A program made the position numbers and the translations under genes. Shown here piece after piece: positions 8,167 through 17,165 of a stretch of DNA of 64,000 nt. The notes beneath the pieces are model-generated. The model had not been told where the DNA came from. It did no database searches and worked only from the letters and a program-made list of their open reading frames with translations. The stretch covers positions 1 through 64,000 of the forward strand of contig NZ_WWDL01000022.1 of the NCBI RefSeq assembly GCF_009848505.1. Direction: 5' to 3'. Numbering within the stretch: position 1 is the first letter of the stretch; each line of letters starts with the position of its first letter. The DNA is from Muricoccus harenae (GTDB lineage: Bacteria > Pseudomonadota > Alphaproteobacteria > Acetobacterales > Acetobacteraceae).

Positions 8167-8469
8167 ATGGCTGCGAACACCGAGGCGGGCAAAACCGTCG
8201 ATGAGGCTGCCACTGCCGTCAACGACGCTGCCAGCAACGTCACCGAGCAGATCGCCGCCCTGAAGAAGCAGGTCGAGGACCTGTATGCCGACCGCCAGAA
8301 GTACATGTCCCAGGCGGTGGACGCTGCCGAGGGCTATGCGGCCCGCGCCGCCGATACCGCCCAGGTGCAGTACGAGGCAGTGGCCGACCGCGTGCGGGAG
8401 CGCCCGGCGCAGTCGATCCTGATCGCCGCGGCGGCCGGATACATCCTCGCCCGCATCCTGGGCCGCTGA
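8167..8469 (+). CDS. DUF883 (ElaB/YqjD-like) membrane-anchored protein
   Basis: A 100-residue protein: a long amphipathic helical region (about 10-75, including EQIAALKKQVEDLYADRQKY) followed by VRERPAQSILIAAAAGYILA, a single C-terminal membrane helix preceded by the RERP motif typical of the family. ElaB/YqjD proteins are stationary-phase, inner-membrane proteins that bind ribosomes in E. coli. The start at 8167 has AAGGAG upstream. It is the first gene of a pair with the holin-like membrane protein (14-base gap), behind an EcfG-like promoter. Confidence 0.85.
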   Translation: MAANTEAGKTVDEAATAVNDAASNVTEQIAALKKQVEDLYADRQKYMSQAVDAAEGYAARAADTAQVQYEAVADRVRERPAQSILIAAAAGYILARILGR

Positions 8470-8483
8470 GAGGAGCGCGGGGC

Positions 8484-8912
8484 ATGCTGCGGACCTTCAG
8501 CCTGGTCGGAATGGCGGCGCAGGCCGAAGGCCGCCGCCTGAAGGCGAAAGCCAATGCCGCCGCGACGCGGGCCGCCTTCTACGCGGCCGCCGGCCTCATG
8601 GGCGTGGCGGCCTTCGTCATGCTCCATGTGTTGGGCTGGTACGCCGCGCGGAACAGCTTCGGGCCGATCACCTCGGCACTGATCGTATTGGTGGCGGATC
8701 TGGTGCTGGCAGGCGTCTTCGTCTTCCTCGCTTCGCGCAACACCACGGCGCGGGAGGAGATAGAGGCGCAGGCCGTCCGCAACGTGGCGCTGACCGGGGC
8801 CGCGCAATCGGCTGTCAGCGGCTTCACCACGCAGGCGGCGCCGCTGATGGCGCTGGGCGGCATCGCCATCGCGGCGCTCTGGCCGAAGCTGCGGGGTGGC
8901 CGTCGCATGTAA
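8484..8912 (+). CDS. phage-holin-like small membrane protein
   Basis: A 142-residue protein with three likely membrane segments (about 30-52, 60-85 and 112-128) and a basic N-terminal helix. The pattern fits the cellular phage holin family (Phage_holin_3_6 type), which commonly pairs with DUF883 proteins; it is not evidence of a prophage. GAGGAG ribosome site upstream. A strong hairpin terminator follows at 8938. Confidence 0.7.
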   Translation: MLRTFSLVGMAAQAEGRRLKAKANAAATRAAFYAAAGLMGVAAFVMLHVLGWYAARNSFGPITSALIVLVADLVLAGVFVFLASRNTTAREEIEAQAVRNVALTGAAQSAVSGFTTQAAPLMALGGIAIAALWPKLRGGRRM

Positions 8913-8937
8913 CGCGAAGCGCTGCCAAGGCGGATCA

Positions 8938-8965
8938 GGGCACCTCCTGGCGGGGTGCCCTTTTC
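8938..8965 (+). terminator. Rho-independent terminator
   Basis: GGGCACC and GGTGCCC arms with a 9-base loop, followed by TTTTC. It lies 25 bases after the holin-like gene and separates it from the pst operon. Confidence 0.8.
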
Positions 8966-8976
8966 GCATTTGCCTG

Positions 8977-8994
8977 CTGTCATCGATCTGTCAA
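8977..8994 (+). promoter_or_regulatory. Pho box (PhoB binding site) upstream of pstS
   Basis: CTGTCAT, 4 bases, CTGTCAA: two 7-base direct repeats at 11-base spacing. The first repeat matches the enterobacterial Pho box consensus exactly and the second with one difference. It is 84 bases before the pstS start, and an AT-rich stretch suitable for a -10 element follows at 8995-9006. The operon also encodes PhoB itself, so autoregulation is likely. Confidence 0.88.
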
Positions 8995-9078
8995 AAATAT
9001 GAAATACGAGAGTCGCTGGATCGGCCTAGAAGGCGCGCGTCGGGCCCCAGGCCTGACCGAAACTTCGGAGACGATCCG

Positions 9079-10119
9079 GTGATCCAACGTCGACTTGCCC
9101 TTGCCGCCCTTGCCGCGCTGCCTTTCGTGGCTTCCCCAGCCCTTTCCCAGCCCGCCACGATCACGGGCGCTGGCGCGTCCTTCCCCAACCCAGTCTATCA
9201 GCGCTGGGGCGAGGGGGCTAAGGCGGCCGGCCTTCAGCTCAACTACCAGTCGGTCGGCTCAGGGGCGGGCATCAACCAGATCCGCAACCGCACGGTCGAT
9301 TTCGGCGCCTCCGACGCGCCGCTCAATGCGCAGCAGCTTACCGAAGCCAAGCTGCTTCAGTTCCCGACGGTCATGGGCGCGGTGGTTCCCATCGTGAACA
9401 TCCCGGGCGTTGCCCCCGACCAGCTGCGCCTGACCGGCGAGCTGCTCGCTGATATTTACATGGGTAAGATCAGCAAGTGGAACGATCCCCGGATCGTTGA
9501 GCTGAATAACGGCGTGACCCTGCCGAACCTGGCAATCGCCCCGGTCTACCGCGCCGACTCCTCGGGCACGAGCTTCGTCTTCACCTCCTATCTCTCCGCC
9601 GTTTCGTCGGAGTGGAAGCAGCGTGTGGGCGCCGGCACCTCGGTGCGCTGGGGCACGGGCGCGGGCGCCCGTGGCAATGAGGGCGTGGCGGGCACGGTCC
9701 GCAACACCCGCGGCGGCCTGGGCTACGTCGAGAACGCCTATGCCTCCCAGAACAAGCTCGCCACCGCGCAGCTTCGCAACAAGGCTGGCCAGTTCGTGCG
9801 CCCGACCATGGAGTCCTTCCAGGCCGCGGCTTCCAGCGCCGACTGGAGCACGCCCGGCTTTGCCGCCAGCCTGATCGACCAGCAGGGTGCCACCTCCTGG
9901 CCGATCGTCTCCCCCACCTTCGTGCTGGTGCCGAACGACCCGCAGGATGCGGCCCGTGCCACCGCCGTGTTCCGCTTCTTCGACTGGGCCTACACCAACG
10001 GCGGCGCCGCGGCGCGCGAGTTGGAGTACATTCCCCTGCCGGAGACCGTGCAGACCGCGGTCCGCGCCACCTGGGGCCAGGTGCAGGTGGACGGCAAGCC
10101 GGTCTGGCCGGCGCGCTGA
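9079..10119 (+). CDS. pstS: phosphate-binding protein PstS
   Basis: A 346-residue periplasmic binding protein. Signal peptide at about 1-24 ([18 protein letters not shown]), then [16 protein letters not shown], the typical PstS N-terminus that contacts phosphate, and later [17 protein letters not shown], another ligand loop. It captures phosphate for PstCAB. I choose the GTG at 9079 because it directly precedes the signal peptide and has GGAG upstream; the open frame extends back to 8896 across the terminator and Pho box, which cannot be coding. First gene of pstSCAB-phoU-phoB. Confidence 0.95.
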   Translation: MIQRRLALAALAALPFVASPALSQPATITGAGASFPNPVYQRWGEGAKAAGLQLNYQSVGSGAGINQIRNRTVDFGASDAPLNAQQLTEAKLLQFPTVMGAVVPIVNIPGVAPDQLRLTGELLADIYMGKISKWNDPRIVELNNGVTLPNLAIAPVYRADSSGTSFVFTSYLSAVSSEWKQRVGAGTSVRWGTGAGARGNEGVAGTVRNTRGGLGYVENAYASQNKLATAQLRNKAGQFVRPTMESFQAAASSADWSTPGFAASLIDQQGATSWPIVSPTFVLVPNDPQDAARATAVFRFFDWAYTNGGAAARELEYIPLPETVQTAVRATWGQVQVDGKPVWPAR

Positions 10120-10127
10120 AGCCGAAC

Positions 10128-10153
10128 CGCCCGGCGGCAACGGCCGCCGGGCG
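10128..10153 (+). other. intercistronic hairpin between pstS and pstC
   Basis: Perfect 10-bp arms CGCCCGGCGG and CCGCCGGGCG with a 6-base loop, no T-run. Such hairpins after genes for abundant binding proteins commonly stabilise the upstream mRNA or attenuate the permease genes, consistent with the need for more PstS than PstCA. Confidence 0.6.
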
Positions 10154-10175
10154 ACCCTGAACCGAGAGAGGCCGC

Positions 10176-11156
10176 GTGTCCCATTCCGCCGTCGCCGAAG
10201 GCGTCCACGTTGCCCCACCACGTCCCGTTACGCGGCGCGGCGGCGGCACGGGGGACGCGGTCTTCGCTCTGCTCTGCCGTGCCTCCGCCATGCTGGTGCT
10301 GGTGCTGCTCGGTGCCATCATCATCGAGCTGCTACTCGGCGGGCTGCCGGCCTTCCGGGCCTTCGGTGCAGCCTTCCTGACCTCGACCGAATGGGATCCG
10401 GTGCAGGATGTCTACGGCGCCGGTGTCTCGATCTACGGCACCATCCTCACCGCGGTCCTGGCTCTGCTGATGGCTGTGCCCCTGGCCTTCGGCATCGCCT
10501 TTTTCCTGACGGAGCTGGCCCCCGACTGGATGCGCGGCCCTGTCGGCACCGCGATCGAGCTGCTGGCGGCGGTGCCCTCCATCATCTTCGGCATGTGGGG
10601 CTTCTTCGTCATTGTCCCGATGATGGCCACCACCATCCAGCCTGCCATCATCGACACACTAGGCGAGCTGCCTGTCATCGGGGACCTTTTCCAGGGCCCG
10701 CCCTTCGGCACCGGGCTGTTCACCGCCGCGCTGATCCTCGCGATCATGGTTCTGCCCTTCATCGCGGCCACGATGCGGGACGTGTTCCTGCAGGTGCCGG
10801 GCGTTTTCAAGGAAAGTGCCTACGGCCTCGGCGCCACGCGGTGGGAGGTGATGCGGCGCGTGGTGCTGCCCTATACCCGCGTCTCCGTCGTCGGCGGCAT
10901 CATGCTCGGCCTCGGCCGCGCGCTGGGCGAGACCATGGCCGTCACCTTCGTCATCGGCAACGCCAACCGCATCACCGCCTCGGTCTTCGGGCCGGGCAAC
11001 ACCATCGCCTCCATTGTCGCGCTGGAATTCGGGGAGAGCGCGGCGGGCAGCCTCAAGCTCTCCTCCCTTCTCGCCCTGGGCTTTCTCCTCTTCGTCATCT
11101 CCTTCGTGGTCCTAGCGCTGTCGCGCTGGCTGCTGCGCTCGCGGCTGAAGGGCTGA
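10176..11156 (+). CDS. pstC: phosphate ABC transporter permease PstC
   Basis: A 326-residue inner-membrane permease with six predicted helices, preceded by a polar N-terminal segment of about 25 residues. The binding-protein-dependent transport EAA loop is present ([20 protein letters not shown]). GTG start with GAGAGAGG upstream. Forms the channel with PstA. Confidence 0.94.
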   Translation: MSHSAVAEGVHVAPPRPVTRRGGGTGDAVFALLCRASAMLVLVLLGAIIIELLLGGLPAFRAFGAAFLTSTEWDPVQDVYGAGVSIYGTILTAVLALLMAVPLAFGIAFFLTELAPDWMRGPVGTAIELLAAVPSIIFGMWGFFVIVPMMATTIQPAIIDTLGELPVIGDLFQGPPFGTGLFTAALILAIMVLPFIAATMRDVFLQVPGVFKESAYGLGATRWEVMRRVVLPYTRVSVVGGIMLGLGRALGETMAVTFVIGNANRITASVFGPGNTIASIVALEFGESAAGSLKLSSLLALGFLLFVISFVVLALSRWLLRSRLKG

Positions 11157-11161
11157 AGCCG

Positions 11162-12055
11162 ATGTCCGCCACCACCGCCTCAACCCCGGTTCCCGGTCGC
11201 GCGAAGGATCCTCGCGCCTCCGCAGCCCTCGGCCGCCGCCGCGCGCGGACGGATGCGGTCATCCGCTTCCTCTGTATGGTCGCCACCATCCTTGGCCTGC
11301 TCTTCCTCGTCTCCATCCTGGCGACGCTTCTGGTGAAGGGTGCAGGGGGCATCTCGCTTCGCGTCTTCACCGAAGTGACGCGGCCCCCCGGCTCGGAGGG
11401 CGGCTTGCTGAACGCAATTATCGGCAGCCTGATCCAGGTATCCCTGGCAACGTTGCTGGGTACACCCATTGGGTTGCTCGTCGGCACCTATCTCGCGGAA
11501 TATGCGGGCAATTCGCACTTCGGAAATGTGGTGCGCTTCGTCTCGGACGTGCTGCTCTCTGCGCCGTCGATCCTGATCGGACTCTTCGTCTACCAGCTGC
11601 TGGTCTTGCCCTTCGGTGGCTTCTCCGGCTGGGCGGGGGTGGTGGCGCTGGCCATCATCGTCATCCCCGTGGTGGTCCGCACCACCGAGGACATGCTGCG
11701 CCTGATTCCGAACACGCTGCGCGAGGCGGTGATCGGCCTCGGTGCCCCTAAGTGGAAGATGATCGTGCTGGTCTGCTGGCGCGCCGCGGTCTCCGGCATC
11801 ATCACCGGCGTGCTGCTCGCCGTGGCCCGGGTGGCGGGCGAGACGGCGCCGCTGCTCTTCACCTCGCTCGGCAACCTCAACTGGTCGGTGGACCTGGCGC
11901 GGCCGATGTCGAGCCTGCCCATTACCATCTACTCCTACGCCGGCTCGCCCTACGAGGACTGGATCACCCTCGCCTGGACCGGGGCGCTGGTCATCACGCT
12001 GGGCGTTCTCGGGCTGAACATTCTGGCGCGCGCCGTGCTGCGCGCGCGTCGATAG
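11162..12055 (+). CDS. pstA: phosphate ABC transporter permease PstA
   Basis: A 297-residue permease with six membrane segments and the EAA loop [19 protein letters not shown]. An N-terminal polar, Arg-rich region of about 35 residues comes before TM1. The start is the ATG 5 bases after pstC; the same frame is open far upstream through pstC but that is a shadow reading. Partner of PstC and PstB. Confidence 0.94.
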   Translation: MSATTASTPVPGRAKDPRASAALGRRRARTDAVIRFLCMVATILGLLFLVSILATLLVKGAGGISLRVFTEVTRPPGSEGGLLNAIIGSLIQVSLATLLGTPIGLLVGTYLAEYAGNSHFGNVVRFVSDVLLSAPSILIGLFVYQLLVLPFGGFSGWAGVVALAIIVIPVVVRTTEDMLRLIPNTLREAVIGLGAPKWKMIVLVCWRAAVSGIITGVLLAVARVAGETAPLLFTSLGNLNWSVDLARPMSSLPITIYSYAGSPYEDWITLAWTGALVITLGVLGLNILARAVLRARR

Positions 12056-12066
12056 GGGAGGCCGCG

Positions 12067-12951
12067 ATGGCCGACGATACCGGAACGGATACCGCCATGC
12101 ATGCCGGCACCGCGGCTTCGCGGGCAGCCGCAGATGCCCCGCGCGAGGGCTCCGGCTCCTTCGGCGGCATGGCGGCGCGCTCCACCGCCAGCATGAATCC
12201 GGCGCGGATCGCCATCCGCGGCCTCGATTTCTACTACGGTGAGAACAAGGCGCTGAAGGGCATCACGCTCGACCTGCCGGACCGGCAGGTCACGGGCATG
12301 ATCGGCCCCTCCGGCTGCGGCAAGTCCACGCTGCTGCGCGTGCTGAACCGCATGTACAGCCTCTATCCCGGCCAGCGCGCCGAGGGCGAGGTGATGCTGG
12401 ACGGCCAGAACATCATCGACCCCGAGCTGGACCTGAACGGGCTGCGCGCCAAGGTCGGCATGGTCTTCCAGAAGCCCACTCCATTTCCGATGACGATCCA
12501 CGAGAACATCGCCTTCGGCATCCGCCTGCACGAGCGCCTGGGGCGCGCGGAGATGGAGGAACGGGTGGAATGGGCGCTGACACGCGCCGCTCTTTGGCCG
12601 GAAGTGAAGGACCGGCTGCACAGCTCGGCCATGGGCCTGTCAGGCGGCCAGCAGCAGCGGCTCTGCATCGCGCGCAGCATTGCAGTGCGTCCGGACGTGA
12701 TCCTGTTCGACGAACCGACCAGCGCGCTTGATCCCATCAGCACCCTCAAGATCGAGGAGCTGATCGATGAGTTGAAGCAGGACTTCACCATCGCGATCGT
12801 GACACACAACATGCAGCAGGCTGCCCGCTGCGCTGACCAGGTGGCCTTCTTCTATCTGGGCGAACTGGTGGAGGTGGCCCCGGCCGCCGATCTCTTCACC
12901 GCCCCGCGGCAGAAGCGCACCCAGGAATACATCACCGGCCGCTTCGGCTGA
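12067..12951 (+). CDS. pstB: phosphate ABC transporter ATPase PstB
   Basis: A 294-residue ATPase with Walker [11 protein letters not shown]-loop, signature LSGGQQQR, and Walker [14 protein letters not shown], followed by the H-loop (IVTHN). The N-terminal extension of about 45 residues rich in Ala, Thr and Ser is longer than in E. coli PstB and probably disordered; family similarity begins near [18 protein letters not shown] precedes the ATG. It powers phosphate uptake and takes part in PhoU-dependent signalling. Confidence 0.95.
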   Translation: MADDTGTDTAMHAGTAASRAAADAPREGSGSFGGMAARSTASMNPARIAIRGLDFYYGENKALKGITLDLPDRQVTGMIGPSGCGKSTLLRVLNRMYSLYPGQRAEGEVMLDGQNIIDPELDLNGLRAKVGMVFQKPTPFPMTIHENIAFGIRLHERLGRAEMEERVEWALTRAALWPEVKDRLHSSAMGLSGGQQQRLCIARSIAVRPDVILFDEPTSALDPISTLKIEELIDELKQDFTIAIVTHNMQQAARCADQVAFFYLGELVEVAPAADLFTAPRQKRTQEYITGRFG

Positions 12952-12968
12952 GTCGGGGGAAAGAACAG

Positions 12969-13718
12969 ATGGACCGCCCAACGGATCGCCCGACGGATCG
13001 CATCGTGAAGTCCTATGAAGAGGAGCTGCGGCGGCTCCGCGAATTGATCGCCCGCATGGGCGGCCTGGCCGAGCGGCAGGTGGCGGATTCCGCCTATGCG
13101 CTCGTCCGCCGCGATGCCGAGCTCGCGGGGGAGGTGGTGGGCCGCGACAAGCCAATCGACGCGCTGGAGCGCGAGGTGGAGACCTTCTGCGTGCGGCTGC
13201 TCGCGCTGCGCCAGCCCATGGCGAGCGACCTGCGCTTCATCATCGCGGCGCTGAAGATCAGCCAGGATATCGAGCGCATCGGCGACTACGCCCGCAACGT
13301 TGCCAAGCGCGCGATCATCATCGCCGGCCAGCCCTTCCTTGGTGGCGTCAATGGCTTCCAGTGGATGGCGCAGCTGGTGCAGCGCAACCTGAAGGACAGC
13401 ATCGACGCCTTCGTGCGCGACGATGCGGAACTGGCCGAGCGCGTCTGGGCCGCGGACGCCCCGGTGGATGACATCTACACCGGCATCTTCCGCGAGATGC
13501 TGACCCATATGATGGAAGATCCGCGCAACATCACCGCGGCCACCCATATGCTGTTCATCGCGAAGAACTTCGAGCGCATTGGCGACCACGCGACGAATAT
13601 TGCCGAGACTGTGCATTACGCCGTGCGCGGCGCCGTGCTGCCGGAGGACCGGCCCAAGGCCGATGTCTCCGCTGACAGCCCGCCGCCGATATCTTCCGTC
13701 GGAACGCCCCTTGCATGA
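12969..13718 (+). CDS. phoU: phosphate regulon modulator PhoU
   Basis: A 249-residue protein built from two three-helix PhoU repeats, with the metal-binding type motifs KISQDIERIGDYARNVAKR in the first and AKNFERIGDHATNIAE in the second. PhoU links PstSCAB to the Pho two-component kinase and limits phosphate uptake. The N-terminus has a short duplicated RPTD element. A C-terminal Pro/Ser-rich tail of about 20 residues is not conserved. Overlaps phoB by 4 bases (ATGA). Confidence 0.94.
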   Translation: MDRPTDRPTDRIVKSYEEELRRLRELIARMGGLAERQVADSAYALVRRDAELAGEVVGRDKPIDALEREVETFCVRLLALRQPMASDLRFIIAALKISQDIERIGDYARNVAKRAIIIAGQPFLGGVNGFQWMAQLVQRNLKDSIDAFVRDDAELAERVWAADAPVDDIYTGIFREMLTHMMEDPRNITAATHMLFIAKNFERIGDHATNIAETVHYAVRGAVLPEDRPKADVSADSPPPISSVGTPLA

Positions 13719-14431
13719 GAGCCATATCGCTTCCCGAAAGCCAGCGCCCCACCATCCTGGTGGTGGAGGACGAGGCCCCGCTGCTCACTCTCCTGCGCTA
13801 CAACCTGGAGAAGCAGGGCTTCCGGGTCGAGGAAGCGTCGGATGGTCCGGAGGCGCTGATGCGCGTCTCCGAGACCAAGCCCGACCTGATGTTGCTGGAC
13901 TGGATGCTGCCGGCCATGTCCGGCCTTGAGGTCTGCCGCCAGTTGCGCCGCCGCCCCGAGACGCGGGACCTGCCCATCATCATGGTCACCGCGCGCACTG
14001 AGGAGGCGGATGCCGTCCGCGCGCTCGACACCGGGGCGGATGACCACATCGGCAAGCCCTTCACCATCGAGGCGTTGCTGGCCCGCATCCGCGCCGTGAT
14101 GCGCCGGTCGAGCGGCCCTTCCAACAAGGGCGCGCTGTCCTGGCAGGACATCGTGATGGACCAGGATGCGCATCGCGTGACGCGCCGCGGCCGCCCCCTG
14201 CATCTCGGCCCCACCGAATACCGGCTGCTGGAATTCTTCCTCCAGCATCCCGGCCGGGTCTTCTCGCGCGAGCAGCTTCTGGATGCCGTCTGGGGCCGTG
14301 ACATCCATGTGGAGCTGCGCACGGTGGATGTGCACATCCGCCGTCTCCGCAAGGCGGTGAACGGCGATGGCGACACGGATGTGATCCGCACGGTCCGCAG
14401 CGCCGGCTATTCGCTCGACCTGGAGGGATAG
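13715..14431 (+). CDS. phoB: phosphate regulon response regulator PhoB
   Basis: A 238-residue OmpR/PhoB-class regulator: receiver with acidic pocket E18/D19 and phospho-acceptor D62 (LMLLDWMLP), and a winged-helix DNA-binding domain (about 140-238; LLEFFLQHPGRVFSREQLLD). Activates Pho genes from Pho boxes such as the one at 8977. Translationally coupled to phoU through ATGA. The cognate kinase PhoR is not in this window: the operon ends here, facing a convergent permease gene 5 bases away. Confidence 0.95.
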   Translation: MRAISLPESQRPTILVVEDEAPLLTLLRYNLEKQGFRVEEASDGPEALMRVSETKPDLMLLDWMLPAMSGLEVCRQLRRRPETRDLPIIMVTARTEEADAVRALDTGADDHIGKPFTIEALLARIRAVMRRSSGPSNKGALSWQDIVMDQDAHRVTRRGRPLHLGPTEYRLLEFFLQHPGRVFSREQLLDAVWGRDIHVELRTVDVHIRRLRKAVNGDGDTDVIRTVRSAGYSLDLEG

Positions 14432-14436
14432 CTCCC

Positions 14437-16188
14437 TCAGTCGAAGTGAATGCGCAACTCCGTGCGGCCGTTCGCATGGCGCTGGGTGAAGCCGCTGCCG
14501 CGCCGTGTTGCCAGCCACATGGCGAAGGCCTCCTGCGCTGCCAGCGGCCCGTCCAGGTCGGCGGCGTCGGGCCGTGCGGCGGGGGTCTGGACCGGCGGGC
14601 CGTCATACTGGACCGCCAAGGTCACCTGGTCGTCGTCGAAGCGCGCCTGCACGCGCATTTCCGGCACGTCCCGCCCGGTCAACACCTCGCCCATTTCCAT
14701 CAGCGCATGGGAGACCTTCTCCATCGTCTCCCAGCGCGCGCCCCATGCGCCGCCCAGCGCCTGGATGCGATCCTCCACCGCCTGGGTCAGACCCGGCCCG
14801 GCCTCGAGCGTGAAGCCAGCCTGCTGCGCGACCAGGGGGCGGGTGAGCAGGTTCACTACCAGGGCCACGGCTGTCCCCAGGGTCACCGGACTGGCCAGGG
14901 CGCGCGGCAGCATGGAGCCGAACAGCTCCGGCGCGATGGCCGCGCCCAGCCCCGCGGCCAGTCCGAGCCCGACGACGAAGGTGCGCCGCGAATCCAACAT
15001 CCGCGCGGTGATGAGGCGGCAGCCGGCCGCCATCATGAAGCAGCACACATAGCCGAGCATCGCAGCCTGCACCGGCGCCGGCACCAGGATGAAGAGGGTG
15101 ACGAGCTTCGGCGAGCAGGCCAGCAGCAGCAGCACCGCGCAGCCGATCAGCACCACCCGCCGCGCGAGGGTGCGCGTCGCGATCGACAGCCCCACGCAGG
15201 CAGAGGAGGAGGAGGTGGCCATCGCCCCGGCCAGCCCCGCGACGGTCATGGCCAGGAACTCGCCCAGCAGCCCGCGCCGGATCGGCGGCACGTCGGGCCG
15301 CGTCCAGGCGCCATCCGCCGCGCGCTGGAAGGCGACCAGATCCCCCAGCATCGAGGCCGCGGTGGCCAGCGCCGCCAGCAGGAAGGCTGGAAGCAGCGCC
15401 AGGTCGATCACCCAAAGATCGGGTGGGCGCGGCATGGGAAGGGCAAACCAGGGTGCCGCCTCCAGCATTGCCCGCCAGTCCGCCGGTCCCAGCCCGAGGA
15501 GCAAGGCGACGAGGGTGCCTAGCGCGGCGCCGACCAGCACCCCGAAGCGTGCCACCCCGCCGCGCAGCAGGGAGACAAGGATCATCGCCGCCAACGTGCC
15601 GAGGGCGAGTTCCATGCCCAGGGTCTGCGCGCCTGCCTGCCATTCCGCCGGATGCGCGGCGCCGAGTGCCCGTGGCAGCAGGCTGGCGCCGATGAGGAAG
15701 ACGACGACACCAGCCACCTCCGTTGGCATCAGCGCGGCCAGGCGCGGCAGCAGCAGGACGAAGGCCATGGCGGCCAACCCCGTCAGCGCCAGCAGGCCCG
15801 TGGCTCCTTGCAGCCCCACCAGCGGCACCGCCGTAAGGAAGGGCGCGACGAAGACCGGGGCCGGGATGAAGCAGATCGCGTAGCCCGAGCCGAAGGGGCC
15901 GCGCCGGGCCTGCTGGATCAGCCCTGCGAAACCGAGCGCCGCGAGGCTGAGGCAGAGAAAGGCCGTGGCCTCGCCTGGCGAGGCACCCGCCGCCGTGGCG
16001 ACGAGGCCCGGCAGCAGGAAGTAGATCGACTGAATCCCGAGTTGCTGGAGGTAGAGGGGTACTGCCTCACGCGCGGGTGGCGCGTCGTCGAGGTCATAGG
16101 TGATGCCGGCAGGGCGCTGACGGCGTCTGTCCCGGTTGCGTTCCAGCGAATCAAACAGACCTTTCACCCTGACCCGATGCTCCTCCAT
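14437..16188 (-). CDS. NCS2 nucleobase permease with C-terminal GHKL-like domain
   Basis: A 583-residue protein. Residues about 40-440 form a nucleobase:cation symporter-2 (xanthine/uracil permease) core with 12-14 hydrophobic segments and the MPTEVAGVVVFLIGASLLP helix. Residues about 455-583 are soluble and resemble an RsbW-type GHKL domain in its late part (QVTLAVQYDGPP, then FTQRHANGRTELRIHFD), parallel to the end of the anti-sigma kinase encoded at 16354. The N-box asparagine is not evident, so ATP binding is doubtful. It is divergent from that kinase gene. Transport substrate unknown; the tail suggests a receptor-like or regulatory role. Confidence 0.78.
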   Translation of the reverse strand: MEEHRVRVKGLFDSLERNRDRRRQRPAGITYDLDDAPPAREAVPLYLQQLGIQSIYFLLPGLVATAAGASPGEATAFLCLSLAALGFAGLIQQARRGPFGSGYAICFIPAPVFVAPFLTAVPLVGLQGATGLLALTGLAAMAFVLLLPRLAALMPTEVAGVVVFLIGASLLPRALGAAHPAEWQAGAQTLGMELALGTLAAMILVSLLRGGVARFGVLVGAALGTLVALLLGLGPADWRAMLEAAPWFALPMPRPPDLWVIDLALLPAFLLAALATAASMLGDLVAFQRAADGAWTRPDVPPIRRGLLGEFLAMTVAGLAGAMATSSSSACVGLSIATRTLARRVVLIGCAVLLLLACSPKLVTLFILVPAPVQAAMLGYVCCFMMAAGCRLITARMLDSRRTFVVGLGLAAGLGAAIAPELFGSMLPRALASPVTLGTAVALVVNLLTRPLVAQQAGFTLEAGPGLTQAVEDRIQALGGAWGARWETMEKVSHALMEMGEVLTGRDVPEMRVQARFDDDQVTLAVQYDGPPVQTPAARPDAADLDGPLAAQEAFAMWLATRRGSGFTQRHANGRTELRIHFD

Positions 16189-16353
16189 AAACAGTCAAGC
16201 CTGCTCAGCCGCGGTGCAAGCGCCGGTTGTGGCGCTGGGTGGTATGACCTGTCCTCACCCGAGGCCTCGCCGTGCCACACGCAATCGACTTGGCCGATGT
16301 TCCAATGCCCCCTGGCTCATCCTATCCTCGATGGATCGAGAGGGGAGGTCCGG

Positions 16354-16764
16354 TTGGACGCCACGGTGCTGCGCCATGAGATGCCGCCCGAGGTGGATGC
16401 GCTGCCGGCGCTGCTCGACCGTCTGGAGGCTTTTGCCGAAACGGCCGAGCTGTCGCCGCGTGCAGCCCAGCACCTCGCCCTCGTGGCGGAGGAACTGGCC
16501 GCCAATGTCGCCATGCACGCCGGTGGGGCCAGCCTGCTGCGCGTCGAGGCCCGGCGGGAGGGCGATTCGCTCCATCTGCTCATCGAGGATGACGGCCCCG
16601 AATTCGACCCGCTCTCCGCCGCCGCACCCGATTTGGAGGCGGGGGTGGAGGAGCGCGACATCGGAGGCCTGGGCGTGCATTTCGTCCGTCGCCTGACGCG
16701 CGAGGCCCATTACGAGCGGCGGGAGGGGCTGAACCGCCTGACGGCCCTGCTGGACGTGGGCTGA
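16354..16764 (+). CDS. RsbW-like anti-sigma serine kinase (HATPase_c_2)
   Basis: A 136-residue GHKL ATPase of the RsbW/SpoIIAB class: N-box VAEELAANVAMHAG, G1-like IEDDGPEFDP, and a glycine-rich G2 stretch (DIGGLGVHFV), ending in the typical YERREGLNRLTALLD. Such proteins hold a sigma factor or another target and phosphorylate a STAS antagonist. I choose the TTG at 16354 because AGGGGAGG lies 5 bases upstream and similarity starts there; an in-frame ATG at 16297 has no such site. Followed after 52 bases by its probable STAS partner. Confidence 0.82.
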   Translation: MDATVLRHEMPPEVDALPALLDRLEAFAETAELSPRAAQHLALVAEELAANVAMHAGGASLLRVEARREGDSLHLLIEDDGPEFDPLSAAAPDLEAGVEERDIGGLGVHFVRRLTREAHYERREGLNRLTALLDVG

Positions 16765-16816
16765 GGCCGGCGGCAAAGATCAACGGGGCCTCGGGCCCGG
16801 AGGAACTGGAGACATC

Positions 16817-17143
16817 ATGCAGATCGTCGAGCACCGGGAAGGCGCGACCACCATCGCCGCCCTGGAAGGCCGCCTGGACACCGCCACGGCCGCGGCCACG
16901 GAGGAGAAGCTCATCGCGCTGCTCGATCAGGGCGGTGTCGTCGCGGATATGACGGGGGTGCGCTACGTATCCTCCGCCGGGCTGCGCGTGCTGCTGAAGA
17001 CGGCCAAGCAGGCCCGCACCCGCAATGTTGGCTTCTCCGTCTGCGGGCTCCAGCCGGCTGTGCGCGAGGTCTTCGAGATCTCCGGCTTCGACAAGATCAT
17101 TCCCTCGCACGGCTCGCGCGCCGAGGCCCTGGCCGCCGGCTGA
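16817..17143 (+). CDS. STAS-domain anti-sigma factor antagonist (RsbV-like)
   Basis: A 108-residue single STAS domain. The phosphorylation loop is intact: DMTGVRYVSSAGLRVLL, where the first or second serine is the usual kinase target. In partner switching, the unphosphorylated form releases the target of the RsbW-like kinase, and a PP2C phosphatase restores it. The kinase gene is just upstream and a SpoIIE-type phosphatase is encoded at 25301. cheR starts 22 bases downstream, so the switch and the Che genes are probably one transcript. Confidence 0.88.
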   Translation: MQIVEHREGATTIAALEGRLDTATAAATEEKLIALLDQGGVVADMTGVRYVSSAGLRVLLKTAKQARTRNVGFSVCGLQPAVREVFEISGFDKIIPSHGSRAEALAAG

Positions 17144-17165
17144 CCGCGCCGGACGGGGCCGGCCC

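Noticed and set aside
8484-8912. Holin-like gene as sign of a prophage
   Set aside because: No lysin, structural or integrase genes nearby; this cellular family regularly pairs with DUF883 proteins.
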